A DNA stretch of 64,000 bases from an uncultured Deferribacteraceae bacterium (lineage in GTDB: Bacteria; Chrysiogenota; Deferribacteres; CAMZNJ01). The notes beneath the pieces were generated by a model. That model did no database searches. It saw nothing but the letters and a program-made list of their open reading frames with translations, and was not told the DNA's origin. This document shows, one piece after another, positions 8,499 to 17,412 of this stretch. Made by a program: the position numbers and the translations under genes. Each line of letters begins with the position of its first letter. Positions within the stretch are counted from its first letter, which is position 1. The DNA is taken from the NCBI GenBank assembly GCA_947313855.1, contig CAMZNS010000004.1:1-64000 (forward strand), given 5' to 3'.

Positions 8499-9092
8499 TT
8501 ACCCACTGTTGTTGGAGTCCAAAGCACACCGCTCGCGTATTGCGTCAAACACTTCGGTAACCCCAACGGACTTGGTTGTGGAGAAGGGTATGATGGTTTT
8601 GGCTGAGACACCCATGTCGTTGGCGACAATCTGGATACGTTTCAGCATCTGGCTACGGGATAGTTTGTCCACCTTGGTGAGCACAAGAATGGGGTGTATG
8701 CCGTATTCGTATGCCATTGCGAGCATATTTTTGTCTTGTTGGTTCGGTTCGCGTCGACAATCGAGTAGTAGCACGAGTGTTGTTAGTGTTTCTCGTCGTT
8801 GGAAGTATTCGGCGATCATTGGGTCCCATGTTTTTTTCTGTTCACGGCTAACCTTTGCGTAACCGTATCCTGGTAGGTCGGCGAAGATGAATTCGCCGTT
8901 GATGTCGAAGAAGTTGATGAGTTGAGTTTTCCCTGGAGTTTGGGATGTTTTTGCGAGTTTTTTGCGATTGACTAGTTTGTTGAGCATGCTGGATTTGCCC
9001 ACGTTTGAGCGTCCACAGAATGCGATTTCGGGTAGTGTTGTTTCGGGGTATCCGCTGTATTTTACGGCAGAGATAATAAATTTTGCGTTCAT
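8499..9092 (-). CDS. engB: Ribosome biogenesis GTPase EngB (YsxC/YihA)
   Basis: A 197-residue TRAFAC GTPase needed for late 50S assembly. G1 GRSNVGKSS is at residues 27-35, followed by the switch segment TPGKTQ, G3 DLPGYGYA, and G4 TKVDK. Length and the absence of extra domains are typical. It is cytoplasmic. It is followed on the same strand by the anchored protein at 7597. Confidence 0.95.
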   Translation of the reverse strand: MNAKFIISAVKYSGYPETTLPEIAFCGRSNVGKSSMLNKLVNRKKLAKTSQTPGKTQLINFFDINGEFIFADLPGYGYAKVSREQKKTWDPMIAEYFQRRETLTTLVLLLDCRREPNQQDKNMLAMAYEYGIHPILVLTKVDKLSRSQMLKRIQIVANDMGVSAKTIIPFSTTKSVGVTEVFDAIRERCALDSNNSG

Positions 9093-9149
9093 GGGTGATG
9101 TCCTACTTAGGTTTTCCCTAGGGTTGGTTTGTGTTGCTGTGTTGCTGTG

Positions 9150-10001
9150 TTATGTGTTTAGTCCGATGGTTTGTAGAATGGCGTTTTGGATGCTGGTGGT
9201 GTCCACGGGGAACCCTGCTGCTTGTGGGTGTCCACCGCCACCATTGCGTTTGGCAATATGCAGTATGCTCATTTCGGAGGTGCTACGCAGGGACGCACGA
9301 CCTTTTGCCATGTTGATGATGACAACGTAGTTGCAACTGGGTGTTTCGACTAGGACTCTGTTCCCTATTTCGGATGAGTAGCGTTCGGCAAAGAGCAGTG
9401 CGAATGTGTATCCGTCGGGGTCGGTGGCTATCTGCACGGTGTCCATTGCGGATTGGAGGTATGATTCCATCCGTTCCTCTTCTGTTTGGATAATATCCTC
9501 TTCGGTACTGCTAAACCCTTGGAAAGCTTTGCTTGCGAGTAGGTCGAACATGCGATTGATGCCGACAACGTTGAGTAGGAAGTTCATCTTTAGTGATTCG
9601 TCGTGTTTGAGTATCCACAGGTCGTAGTCGTTGATTAGTTCGACCATGTATTCGTACTGTTCGATGTTGTGTCCTTGTGCTAGTAGCCATTGGAACATTA
9701 GTTTGGTTGCAGAGACGGTATTGTCGTAGACGATTTCGTGGAAGTCGCCCACGTATTGCTGTGTGGTAGCGTGGTGGTCGACAACGGTGCACTGTGTTTC
9801 GGCACAGACAATGGCTAACACATTGGCACTTGGCACGATGTCTGAGATGATAACACGTTGGTAGTTTTCGTAGTTGTCCATTACGACTTGGTCGATGTTG
9901 TTGTGGTTTGTGTGAATGATGTCCACACTGCCGAGAGCTGCTTTGGTGAGGATGGTGCATCCGATTCCGTCTAGGTCGTTGTGTGAGATGTGTAGAGTCA
10001 T
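9150..10001 (-). CDS. DHH/DHHA1 family phosphoesterase
   Basis: A 283-residue protein with the DHH-superfamily motifs: HNDLDG at residues 6-11, ISDIVP near 53, VDHHA at about 74-78 and the DHHA1 glycine loop GGGGHPQAAGF near 256. These proteins are manganese-dependent phosphodiesterases acting on short oligonucleotides or cyclic dinucleotides (NrnA/NrnB group). It has no N-terminal PAS or GGDEF domain, so it is not GdpP. It lies downstream of the metallohydrolase at 10090, separated by a GT-rich repeat. A nano-RNase role is plausible but the exact substrate is unknown. Confidence 0.8.
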   Translation of the reverse strand: MTLHISHNDLDGIGCTILTKAALGSVDIIHTNHNNIDQVVMDNYENYQRVIISDIVPSANVLAIVCAETQCTVVDHHATTQQYVGDFHEIVYDNTVSATKLMFQWLLAQGHNIEQYEYMVELINDYDLWILKHDESLKMNFLLNVVGINRMFDLLASKAFQGFSSTEEDIIQTEEERMESYLQSAMDTVQIATDPDGYTFALLFAERYSSEIGNRVLVETPSCNYVVIINMAKGRASLRSTSEMSILHIAKRNGGGGHPQAAGFPVDTTSIQNAILQTIGLNT

Positions 10002-10015
10002 GTTCCCCTCAGTGT

Positions 10016-10088
10016 TGTTGGTGTGCGTTGGTGTGTGCGTTGGTGTGTGTGGGTGGATATTGATGCGTGCGTTGGTGTGTTGGTGTGT
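10016..10088. repeat. GTGTGCGTTG / GTGTTG tandem repeat
   Basis: Imperfect short units (GGTGTGCGTT, GTGTGTGCGTT, GGTGTGTTGG) fill the gap between the DHH phosphoesterase start and the metallohydrolase stop at 10090. It is GT-rich on the plus strand, like the surrounding block. It lies between two co-directional genes, just upstream of the DHH gene. Confidence 0.75.
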
Positions 10089-10089
10089 G

Positions 10090-11022
10090 TTAGGTTTTGC
10101 AGGCTACTCCTGCTTTGTTGAGTAGTTCGAGGTAGAGTCCTGTGTAGGCGAAGCATGTGTTGGGGAATTTTTGTCGTATGTTCCTCAAGACGGCGTCGAG
10201 GAATTTGTCGTTGTAGAGGTGGTGGTGGTGTGAGAGTATTAGGTATTTGACACCTGCTGCTTTGGCGATATCCACGGCGTGTTCGTGTGTGGAGTGTCCC
10301 CAGCCGATGTAGTTTGCGATGTAGTCGTCTTGTGTGTAAGAGCTGTCGTAGATGAGGAAGTCGGCGTTTTGTGCGAATTCGATGAGGGCGGCGTCTTGTT
10401 GTAGGTTGTGTTCGTAGTCGCCTGTGAAGCAGTGTGATCCTACCCCTTCGATATTGAGTCGGTACATGACACAACCACCGGGGTGATTCCCTTTTCGTGT
10501 GAGTACGTCCACTTCGTTTATGGGGAATCGGTACACGCTACCATCTTCAGGTATGTCGATGTTGTGGAACACTATTTTGGAGGAGAAGGCGTCTTGCACA
10601 ACAGGGAAGTAGGGTGTTGCGAGGAATGGTGAGATCATTTCGGCGAAGGAGTCGAAGCCGTAGTATGATGGTACGTAGAGGTGTATGGTGGTATGGTTGC
10701 TGTAGAAGATGGGCAGGTAGAGTAGTCCTAGTATGTGGTCGAGGTGCATGTGTGTGAAGAGCATGTGCACGGTGTTGTATTTGGAGAAGTCATGGTGCAG
10801 TACGCCTGTTCCGGCATCGATGGCGATACAAACAGTGGGATCGTTTGTGTCCATGACAAAGCTAGTTGTTGCACCGCCGAACTTGGTGAACTGCTCCCCT
10901 GAGACAACGGTTGAACCGCGGGCACCGAGTATGCCAAGGGCGTGGATAGGCAAGGTTCGCCCCCCCTCTTCATCGTTTCCGAAGGGGTAGTAAGGGCTTA
11001 ATATTTTAGAACTGTTTAGCAT
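10090..11022 (-). CDS. Metallo-beta-lactamase-fold phosphodiesterase-like hydrolase
   Basis: A 310-residue protein. It contains GARGSTVVSG and FGGATT (about 33-55), metal motif THMHLDH (about 90-96), the DAGTG strand, IYDSSYT and GWGHSTHEHA (about 225-250), and SHHHHLYND. This pattern matches the RNase Z/cyclic-nucleotide phosphodiesterase branch of the superfamily. No RNase Z exosite arm or signal peptide is seen. It is cytoplasmic, and the substrate (cyclic nucleotide or similar phosphodiester) is inferred. Its upstream gap to the divergent HNH gene carries a 17-bp duplication. Confidence 0.75.
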   Translation of the reverse strand: MLNSSKILSPYYPFGNDEEGGRTLPIHALGILGARGSTVVSGEQFTKFGGATTSFVMDTNDPTVCIAIDAGTGVLHHDFSKYNTVHMLFTHMHLDHILGLLYLPIFYSNHTTIHLYVPSYYGFDSFAEMISPFLATPYFPVVQDAFSSKIVFHNIDIPEDGSVYRFPINEVDVLTRKGNHPGGCVMYRLNIEGVGSHCFTGDYEHNLQQDAALIEFAQNADFLIYDSSYTQDDYIANYIGWGHSTHEHAVDIAKAAGVKYLILSHHHHLYNDKFLDAVLRNIRQKFPNTCFAYTGLYLELLNKAGVACKT

Positions 11023-11040
11023 GTGACTCTCCCCTAGCAG

Positions 11041-11074
11041 TGAAGTGGCAATATCAATGAAGTGGCAATATCAA
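11041..11074. repeat. 17-bp direct repeat upstream of the metallohydrolase
   Basis: TGAAGTGGCAATATCAA occurs twice head to tail (11041-11057 and 11058-11074), 18 bases before the start codon of the minus-strand gene at 11022. The rest of the gap to 11263 is AT-rich and has no convincing gene. Confidence 0.85.
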
Positions 11075-11263
11075 TGGCAAGATAGCACACTACATATTAA
11101 ATATACTTTTAACACAATAAGATATAAATTTCAACCAACTATTAAAGTGTCGCAAGTCAAGTGGTGGGAAAAAACTTGCAAACGTAGCCCCTTTCAAGCA
11201 GAATTGTAGGCAAAGTTGGGCGATGATCAAAGTGGTGACGACTAATTATTACGGGTATGTTAA

Positions 11264-11533
11264 ATGGATTTTTATGCAGAAAGCAACAGCAATGTTAAAA
11301 AAGAACGGGCACAGGCGAGGCGAATGAGAAAAACGCAGTGGTGGCTAACACTCGCAAACAGAGGCGTGTGCCACTACTGCAACACGAAGGTTGGCAAGGA
11401 AAATATTACCATGGATCACGTTGTGCCCCTATCCCGTGGGGGGAAGTCCACCAAAGGGAACATTGTGCCGTCGTGCAAGGAGTGCAACAATCAGAAAAAA
11501 TCGGGCACACCCGTAGACAGTATTCTCGACTAG
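11264..11533 (+). CDS. Small HNH endonuclease-domain protein
   Basis: An 89-residue protein. Its C-terminal 55 residues form an HNH fold: CHYCN (zinc Cys pair, about 37-41), MDHVVPLSRGG (catalytic His about 53), GNIVPSCKECNNQKK (Asn, second Cys pair). The N-terminus is basic and helical and could contact DNA. Standalone proteins of this size are widespread in bacteria, and their targets are mostly unknown. It is not next to phage genes or an intron, so there is no direct sign that it is mobile. The stop is followed within 15 bases by an 18-bp tandem repeat. Confidence 0.8.
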   Translation: MDFYAESNSNVKKERAQARRMRKTQWWLTLANRGVCHYCNTKVGKENITMDHVVPLSRGGKSTKGNIVPSCKECNNQKKSGTPVDSILD

Positions 11534-11548
11534 GTGGTGCTCGCGTCG

Positions 11549-11584
11549 CAGGGAACACCCTCGCCACAGGGAACACCCTCGCCA
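11549..11584. repeat. 18-bp tandem repeat, two copies
   Basis: CAGGGAACACCCTCGCCA occurs at 11549-11566 and 11567-11584, with a partial third unit before it. It lies just after the HNH gene stop, at the start of the 389-base gap before rpsB-tsf. Confidence 0.85.
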
Positions 11585-11620
11585 AGGTGACGAATATTTT
11601 GCCCCCATGGCACAAATGAC

Positions 11621-11649
11621 TTGACACATCGGTGCAAATAAGGTAACGT
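11621..11649 (+). promoter_or_regulatory. Candidate promoter and long leader of rpsB-tsf
   Basis: A perfect TTGACA (11621-11626) is 17 bases from TAACGT (11644-11649), a weaker -10 box. Transcription from here would give a leader of about 270 nt before the ATG at 11923. A long leader is expected where S2 represses its own operon, as known in other bacteria. I see no canonical S2-binding structure by eye. The leader contains no gene. Confidence 0.45.
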
Positions 11650-11922
11650 GGTGGTTCTGATACATGCACATATGCATAACCATATGTAAAACACACGTCT
11701 TCCCCCTATTCGCTATTTCGTCGTGCGTAGCCACAGCGTGCCCAATGGTAACGGTGCTCGAAACGGTACACCAAGAGCATGCCAAACGGCTAACTAAGTT
11801 GCGACACTCTAGCGGATCTGACCAAATACCGGTGGTCGTGGTAGCTCGCTTAACACAACAAGCTTGCTGCTCCCCGTATTGCGAAGACGGAGGTTTAACA
11901 AATTTTTTAAGGGGGTATAACT

Positions 11923-13815
11923 ATGTCACACGTATCAATGAAGAACCTACTCGAAGCCGGTGTCCATTTCGGACACCAAACACGCCGCTGGAACCCAAAA
12001 ATGTCCAAATACATTTACGGCTCACGTAACGGCATTCACATTCTCGACTTGCAAAAATCCTTGCGACTCTTCAACAAAACATACGACTATGTTGCACAAG
12101 AAGCATCACAAGGGAAAGTATTCCTGTTCGTCGGTACAAAAAAACAGGCACGTGACTCTGTTCGCGACGCTGCCAACAATTGCGGTCAGTACTACATCAA
12201 CCACCGCTGGCTAGGCGGACTGCTAACCAACTTCAACACAATCAAAACACGCATCGTTCGCCTGAAAGAACTCACCGAACTACTCTCAAGCGACACAGCC
12301 GAACTCTACACCAAAAAAGAACTAGCCAACCTAAAAAGGGAACACGACAAACTCGAACGTAACCTTGGCGGTATCAAAGATATGCCACGTATCCCAGATG
12401 TCATATTTGTCCTAGACATCAACATCGAACACAACGCCATCGCCGAATGTCGCAAACTAGGCATACCCATCGTTGCCCTTGTTGACACAAACTGCGACCC
12501 CGAACTTGTAGACTACCCTATCCCCGGAAACGACGACGCTATTCGTGCCTGCAAACTCTTTGTCGACAAACTATCCGAAGCTATCCTTGTCGGCTTCCAA
12601 GACCTAGTGGACAGAGCCGAACGGGAAGACGCTGAAGCTGCCGCAGCCGCTGGTGTGGCTCTGGAAGGGGCTAGCACCGCTGGTGAAGCTGTCGATACCT
12701 CCGCTCCTGCCACCAATGCTGATACGGCAAACACTACCCCCGAACCTGTAAAGGTTGATGCAGCAAAACTTGCAGCAAGCATGGTGTCCTCTCGCGATAG
12801 TGAAGATGCTGCCTTGGACAGCGTTGTGAAGAAAACATCACAGCTCAAAACCGCTCCCACAACAGCACCTGCACCTGCTCCCACAACAGCAACAGCACCT
12901 GCACCTGCTCCCACAACAAAAAAACCTAGCTCTGCCGCAATGGTAAAAGAGTTACGCGAACGTACTGGTGCAGGTATGCTCGACTGCAAGAAGGCTCTGG
13001 AAGAGTGTGGTGGTGACATTGAGAAGTCCATCGATTACTTGCGTGAAAAAGGCTTGTCCGATGCTGCGAAGAAAGCTGGACGTATTGCTGCTGACGGACT
13101 TGTTGTTGCTGTGCAAAACGATGCCAACACAATGGCAACACTCATCGAGCTCAACTGCGAAACCGACTTTGTTGCAAAAAATGAAGGGTTCCAAAAGGTT
13201 GCCGATAATGTTGCTGGCGAGCTCCTCAATATTCAAGGTGCTGACGCAATGAGCGTTGAAGACTACCTGACAAAACCTCTACCATCTGCTGGTACGTCTG
13301 TGGGCGAATACATCGCGAATCAGGTATCGGTCATCGGTGAAAATATTCAGCTGAGAAGGTTCTCGGTGTACAGCACTGAGGCAAATTCTGCCATCGGTTC
13401 GTATATTCATGGTGGTGGTAAGGTTGGTGTTTTGGTTGAGCTTAAGACCGATTCAGCCGATGCTGTGGCTAAGGTTGGTGATCTCTCCAAAAAGCTTGCC
13501 ATGCATATTTGTGCTTCTAACCCCACAATTATCTCTGCTGAGCATGCTGATGCGAGTGTTCTTGCTTTTGTCAAGAAAGAGGCTGAGCTTTCAGATATGA
13601 AAGAGTCTAAGGTGTTGTCCAATATTTCACTTTTGTCTCAATCGTTTGTGGTTTCGCCATCCGATACTGTTGAAAAGTATTTGCAGAAAGAGGGTGAGTC
13701 TCTTGGTTGCAAGATTGAGGTATCTCGTTTTGTTCGTTATGAGCTTGGCGAGGGTATTGAGAAGAAGGTTGAGGATTTTGCGAAAGAGGTTCAGGAGCAG
13801 TTGCGTAAGAAGTAG
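11923..13815 (+). CDS. rpsB-tsf: Ribosomal protein S2 fused to elongation factor Ts
   Basis: One uninterrupted 630-residue frame. Residues 1 to about 235 are a complete S2 (VHFGHQTRRWNPKM, HRWLGGLLTNF, then DTNCDP near the end). Residues about 240-335 are an Ala/Pro/Thr linker with tandem repeats (TTAPAPAP). Residues about 338-630 are a complete EF-Ts: UBA-like RERTGAGMLDCKKAL, the EF-Tu-contacting TDFV near 415, then the core. In most bacteria rpsB and tsf are adjacent separate genes in this order, so loss of the first stop would give this fusion. EF-Ts recharges EF-Tu with GTP; fusion would tether it to the 30S subunit unless the linker is cut. An AGGGGG site is 7 bases upstream of ATG. Base composition switches from A+C-rich to G+T-rich near the linker. 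Confidence 0.93.
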   Translation: MSHVSMKNLLEAGVHFGHQTRRWNPKMSKYIYGSRNGIHILDLQKSLRLFNKTYDYVAQEASQGKVFLFVGTKKQARDSVRDAANNCGQYYINHRWLGGLLTNFNTIKTRIVRLKELTELLSSDTAELYTKKELANLKREHDKLERNLGGIKDMPRIPDVIFVLDINIEHNAIAECRKLGIPIVALVDTNCDPELVDYPIPGNDDAIRACKLFVDKLSEAILVGFQDLVDRAEREDAEAAAAAGVALEGASTAGEAVDTSAPATNADTANTTPEPVKVDAAKLAASMVSSRDSEDAALDSVVKKTSQLKTAPTTAPAPAPTTATAPAPAPTTKKPSSAAMVKELRERTGAGMLDCKKALEECGGDIEKSIDYLREKGLSDAAKKAGRIAADGLVVAVQNDANTMATLIELNCETDFVAKNEGFQKVADNVAGELLNIQGADAMSVEDYLTKPLPSAGTSVGEYIANQVSVIGENIQLRRFSVYSTEANSAIGSYIHGGGKVGVLVELKTDSADAVAKVGDLSKKLAMHICASNPTIISAEHADASVLAFVKKEAELSDMKESKVLSNISLLSQSFVVSPSDTVEKYLQKEGESLGCKIEVSRFVRYELGEGIEKKVEDFAKEVQEQLRKK

Positions 13816-13858
13816 TTTACTGCTTTGTATGCGACCCCTATTTTTGTTCTAGGTTATG

Positions 13859-13895
13859 CCCCTTCAGGTTGTGTCCTGAAGGGGTTTTGTGTTTT
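13859..13895 (+). terminator. Rho-independent terminator after rpsB-tsf
   Basis: A perfect 10-bp stem, CCCCTTCAGG (13859-13868) with CCTGAAGGGG (13875-13884), around a 6-base loop, followed by TTTTGTGTTTTT. It stands 43 bases after the stop codon and is the clearest intrinsic terminator in the window. Confidence 0.93.
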
Positions 13896-13953
13896 TGGTT
13901 GAGAAACTACGGTTGATGCGGTTGCGGTGCAGTTGTGTTGGAGTTATATTTTC

Positions 13954-14064
13954 GAGTTAGGTTTGCGGATGACACATATTTGTTTAGTTTTGTTGTGTAA
14001 CTGTGTTAGAGTTAGGTTTGAGGCTTGCACGTATTTGTTTAGTTTTTGAGGTATAATTATGTTA
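13954..14064. repeat. 55-bp imperfect tandem duplication across the MFS gene start
   Basis: Two copies (about 13954-14008 and 14009-14064) begin GAGTTAGGTTTG and share ATATTTGTTTAG-like and TAGTTTTTG-like stretches. Both end in TGTTA. The second copy supplies the ribosome site GAGG and the ATG; the first has CTG at that place. The duplication therefore moved or created the present translation start region. Confidence 0.75.
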
Positions 14065-15258
14065 GAGATGTCAAAGGTACAGAAGCGTACGATTATTGCG
14101 ATTTTGGCGTTGATAAATATTATTGCTATCGTTGATTTTATGATTATGATCCCCATGGCTCCGTTTTTGATTGAGGGTTTTGGTGCGACAACGTCTACGT
14201 ATGCTTATGTTTTGTCGTCTTACTCCATATCGGCAGGCGTATCGGGTTTTTTGTGGTTGAACGTTGTTAACCGTGTTAATTACAAGTGGATGCTTGTTTT
14301 GTTGTTGTCTGGTTTGGGTTTGGGTACCTTGCTTTGCGGTTTTGCTCCAAATATGACTTGGTTGATGGTTGCCCGTTCGATAGCTGGTGCTTTTGCTGGT
14401 ACGATTGGTGGTTTTAGTTTTGCTGTTTTGGCATTTTTGTTTCCGCCGTCGGAGCGTGGTCGTGCTGGTGCATTTTTGGCATGGGGTTATCCCATAGCGT
14501 TCATGGCTGGCATCCCTTTTAGTTTGTATCTTGTTACTGTTATCGATTGGCGTGCACCGTTCCATCTTCTTGCATTTTTGTGTCTTCCAGTGTTGGTTGT
14601 GATATTGCGTTATTTTCCGTCGATGCCAGTTGATAGTTCTTGGAGTTTGCCGTATTTTTCGACTCTTCGCAGTGTTTTCGGTCGACCTACCAACATCCTT
14701 GCGATGGCGACTAATATTACTCTTATTTTGAGTACGGCCACAGTTATGCCCTACTTGATTATTTATATGACGGCGAATCATGGTTATCCTAAGGAGGGTA
14801 TTTTCCTTGTTTACATGCTTAGTGGTGCGGTTACGATTGTGACGTCAGTGATAGTTGGTCGTTTGTCAGACAGTGTTGGTAAGGTACGCATGTATCGCAT
14901 TATGAGTGTGTTGCAGATTGTGAATATTGTAAACGTTACGACTTTGATATTGTGGGATGCTAATATTTACTTTTTGCTATCAGCGGTGATATTTATTGTT
15001 ATTTCGTCGAGTCGTTTTGTTCCTGCCAGTGTTTTGGTTACGGGTGCTGTGCCCTCTTCGATACGTGCTCCGTTCATGAGTGTAAATTCTAGTATGACGC
15101 ACCTATTTTTCGGCATTAGTGCAAACATTGCGGGTTTCCTTTCTGGTGCTCAGGTTGGCACGGACACGTTGCAGACGTACTATTACAACGGGATATTTGC
15201 GACGGTGGCACTCCTGCTCTCCATTTACATAGTTGGTTTTTTGCGTAAGGAGTATTAA
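14059..15258 (+). CDS. MFS transporter
   Basis: A 399-residue major-facilitator protein with about 12 transmembrane helices. It has no signal peptide; the first helix (IIAILALINIIAIVDFMIMI) carries the Asp typical of drug/H+ antiporters and sugar-efflux members. A motif-A-like loop appears as GRLSDSVGKVRMYR between the halves. It most resembles the AraJ/sugar-efflux or drug-efflux group, and the substrate is unknown. GAGG lies 7 bases before the ATG. The coding strand is strongly G+T-rich (80% in 14281-14340), in contrast to its neighbours. Confidence 0.8.
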   Translation: MLEMSKVQKRTIIAILALINIIAIVDFMIMIPMAPFLIEGFGATTSTYAYVLSSYSISAGVSGFLWLNVVNRVNYKWMLVLLLSGLGLGTLLCGFAPNMTWLMVARSIAGAFAGTIGGFSFAVLAFLFPPSERGRAGAFLAWGYPIAFMAGIPFSLYLVTVIDWRAPFHLLAFLCLPVLVVILRYFPSMPVDSSWSLPYFSTLRSVFGRPTNILAMATNITLILSTATVMPYLIIYMTANHGYPKEGIFLVYMLSGAVTIVTSVIVGRLSDSVGKVRMYRIMSVLQIVNIVNVTTLILWDANIYFLLSAVIFIVISSSRFVPASVLVTGAVPSSIRAPFMSVNSSMTHLFFGISANIAGFLSGAQVGTDTLQTYYYNGIFATVALLLSIYIVGFLRKEY

Positions 15259-15297
15259 TATTCTTGCGATTTTGCTGTTATTTGTAGCGATAGGATA

Positions 15298-15325
15298 TTG
15301 AATATGAATCTATTTTGGGTATAAT
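15298..15325 (+). promoter_or_regulatory. Candidate promoter of the secreted beta-lactamase-like gene
   Basis: TTGAAT (15298-15303), a 16-base spacer and a perfect TATAAT (15320-15325), about 70 bases before the chosen start. It indicates independent transcription from the MFS gene upstream. Confidence 0.6.
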
Positions 15326-15396
15326 AATTGGAAATACTAAAAACGCTCGCACCATAACTAGCAAGATGTTGTATCGGGTGCAAGGGGATGGTTTTC

Positions 15397-17208
15397 ATGG
15401 GGATACTTACGCCAACACCGATTTCAAGTGGAAAACGTAGACCTCGCAAGAGCACTGAAGACAGGGGCATAACAACACTACTGTTGTGGGGTTTAGCTGT
15501 TGCAGGGATGCTCATGGGGGTCGCACCCGCCTTCGCCGCAAACACTGAGACAAACAATCAGCAAGTAACGGTGCACATTAGCCAAACCAACTCCACCTAC
15601 AGCGAAATACAGCCGTCAAGCAGAGCCTATGTGGGCAATCGAGGCACGTTTCAGGCGTACAAACATGGTGACGAAAAGCTGTTCATCGCCATGGACAACA
15701 TCGCCAACGCAACCCTATTCATTAACGGAAAAGTGGTGAGCCTCAAAAGTGCCATGGGGGGGAGCAAAGCCAAAAACGTGGGGGGAGGGAGCGTTGGGAG
15801 CGTTGGGAGCAAAGCCGATAACAGCAATGACACCACCATTACCCAAAACCTAACCGCAATAAACATCTCGAAAAATGTTGTTGCAGGAACAAACTTTATC
15901 CGTGTGGAAAATATCACATCCGCGGACGAAAGTAGCAACGCCACAATAAACATCTACATCCCATACCCCACGTTAAACATTGCAAAACCGAACAGTGGCA
16001 AGGGATTCACCCCCGCAAATCTGAAAAAAGTGGACGAAATTATCGAAGCCGACATCGAGAACGGATTCCCCGGAGCTGTGTTGGCAATCGTCAAAGATGG
16101 TGCCCTAGTCAAACTTTCCGCCTATGGAAACCAACGAACATTCCTCGACGGGGGGAACACCATGGACACACCCCAACCCATGACCGTCAACACTATGTTT
16201 GATATGGCATCGGTCACCAAAGTGTACGCCACAACACTGGCACTCATGAAGCTCTCATACGAAGGGAAACTAGATATCAACAAACCCGTCTACTACTACC
16301 TCCCCGATTTTGCCAAAAACAACACAGGGAAATTCGACAAACGAACAGTAACAGTACGAAACCTACTGGAACACTCCGGCGGACTACAACCCGAAATCGT
16401 CTTCTTCAACGAAAACAAGGTGCCACCAAACCTGTTCTCACTAAACAAAAATACAACCAAACGTATTGCTTTGCAGAACGCACCCCTAGTTTACCGACCC
16501 GGAACGCAGTACGTCTACAGCGACACAGGCTTCATCATCCTCGGATTCATCGTGGAAAAGATAACCAACATGCCACTGGACAGCTATGTGGAACAGTACA
16601 TCTACAAACCCATGGGGCTAAACAGCACCGTGTTCAACCCCCTAACAAAATCGTTCCGCAAAGAGGAGTTCGCCGCAACAGAGGTGTGGGGCAATACGAG
16701 GAAATTCCAACGGAACTTTAACGCAAGCCGAGAGTACGTACTGCAAGGGGAAGCTCACGACGAAAAAGCATGGTACTCCATGGGCGGAGTCTCAGGACAC
16801 GCAGGACTATTCTCAAACGCCACAGACCTCGCAATACTCGGACAACTCATGATCAACAAAGGGGGGTACGGTGACGTGAAAATCTTCGACGAAAATACCT
16901 ACAACCTGTTCACAAAATCGCTGGACAACCACTCCGACCAAGGGCTAGGGTGGCGAAAAAGGGGCTCATGGGAAGAGGATGCCAAAACATGGATGTTTGG
17001 GGACTATGCCAGCTACAACACAATTGGACACACAGGATGGGTAGGGAACGTTGTGCTCGTTGATCCCGAGATGGGGATGAGCATTGTGCTACTCACAAAC
17101 AAAAAACACACCGATATTGATGAAAACATTGTGTTTGACGGCGATAGATTCGAAACAGGACGGTACGGAAGTATTGTGAACAAGGTGTACGAAGCTCTCA
17201 GGCAGTGA
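15397..17208 (+). CDS. Secreted serine beta-lactamase-like hydrolase
   Basis: A 603-residue exported protein. A signal peptide (hydrophobic segment about residues 25-43, cleavage near AFA/AN) follows a basic N-terminus. Residues about 50-195 are a predicted beta-rich domain with a Gly/Ser repeat (GSVGSVGS). Residues about 205-600 form a class C-type fold: SVTK (nucleophile Ser), YSDTG (YxN position) and HTG near 545. Such proteins act as peptidases, esterases or cell-wall amidases more often than as true beta-lactamases. AAGGGG is 9 bases before the ATG at 15397; the in-frame ATG at 15388 abuts this site and is unlikely. The stop touches a repeat array. Confidence 0.83.
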   Translation: MGILTPTPISSGKRRPRKSTEDRGITTLLLWGLAVAGMLMGVAPAFAANTETNNQQVTVHISQTNSTYSEIQPSSRAYVGNRGTFQAYKHGDEKLFIAMDNIANATLFINGKVVSLKSAMGGSKAKNVGGGSVGSVGSKADNSNDTTITQNLTAINISKNVVAGTNFIRVENITSADESSNATINIYIPYPTLNIAKPNSGKGFTPANLKKVDEIIEADIENGFPGAVLAIVKDGALVKLSAYGNQRTFLDGGNTMDTPQPMTVNTMFDMASVTKVYATTLALMKLSYEGKLDINKPVYYYLPDFAKNNTGKFDKRTVTVRNLLEHSGGLQPEIVFFNENKVPPNLFSLNKNTTKRIALQNAPLVYRPGTQYVYSDTGFIILGFIVEKITNMPLDSYVEQYIYKPMGLNSTVFNPLTKSFRKEEFAATEVWGNTRKFQRNFNASREYVLQGEAHDEKAWYSMGGVSGHAGLFSNATDLAILGQLMINKGGYGDVKIFDENTYNLFTKSLDNHSDQGLGWRKRGSWEEDAKTWMFGDYASYNTIGHTGWVGNVVLVDPEMGMSIVLLTNKKHTDIDENIVFDGDRFETGRYGSIVNKVYEALRQ

Positions 17209-17412
17209 TGGGCGACGGGCGATTGTTGCGGGCGTGTTGCACGGCGGAACCGTGGGCGTGTTGCGGGCGTGTTGCACGGCAGAACCGTGGGCGACGGGCG
17301 TGTTGCACGGCAGAACCTTGTCCTTGTGAGCACGGGCAGAACCGTGGGCGTGTGGCACGGCAGAACCTTGTCCTTGTGAGCACGGGCGGAACCGTGGGCG
17401 ACGGCGATGACC
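17209..17412. repeat. Minisatellite filling a convergent gene junction
   Basis: About 200 bases of imperfect units built from GGGCGTGTTGCACGGCAGAA, ACCGTGGGCG and CCTTGTCCTTGTGAGCACGG. It starts right after the stop of the plus-strand hydrolase and runs to the stop of the minus-strand iclR-type gene, so no unique spacer is left. No intrinsic terminator hairpin is seen for either gene. Confidence 0.88.

Noticed and set aside
11264-11533. Homing endonuclease or mobile intron
   Set aside because: No intron or intein boundaries and no split gene nearby; small HNH proteins are common outside mobile elements.
15388-17208. True class C beta-lactamase (antibiotic resistance gene)
   Set aside because: The SxxK, YxN and HTG-type motifs define the fold, but size, extra N-terminal domain and sequence fit generic serine hydrolases of this superfamily.
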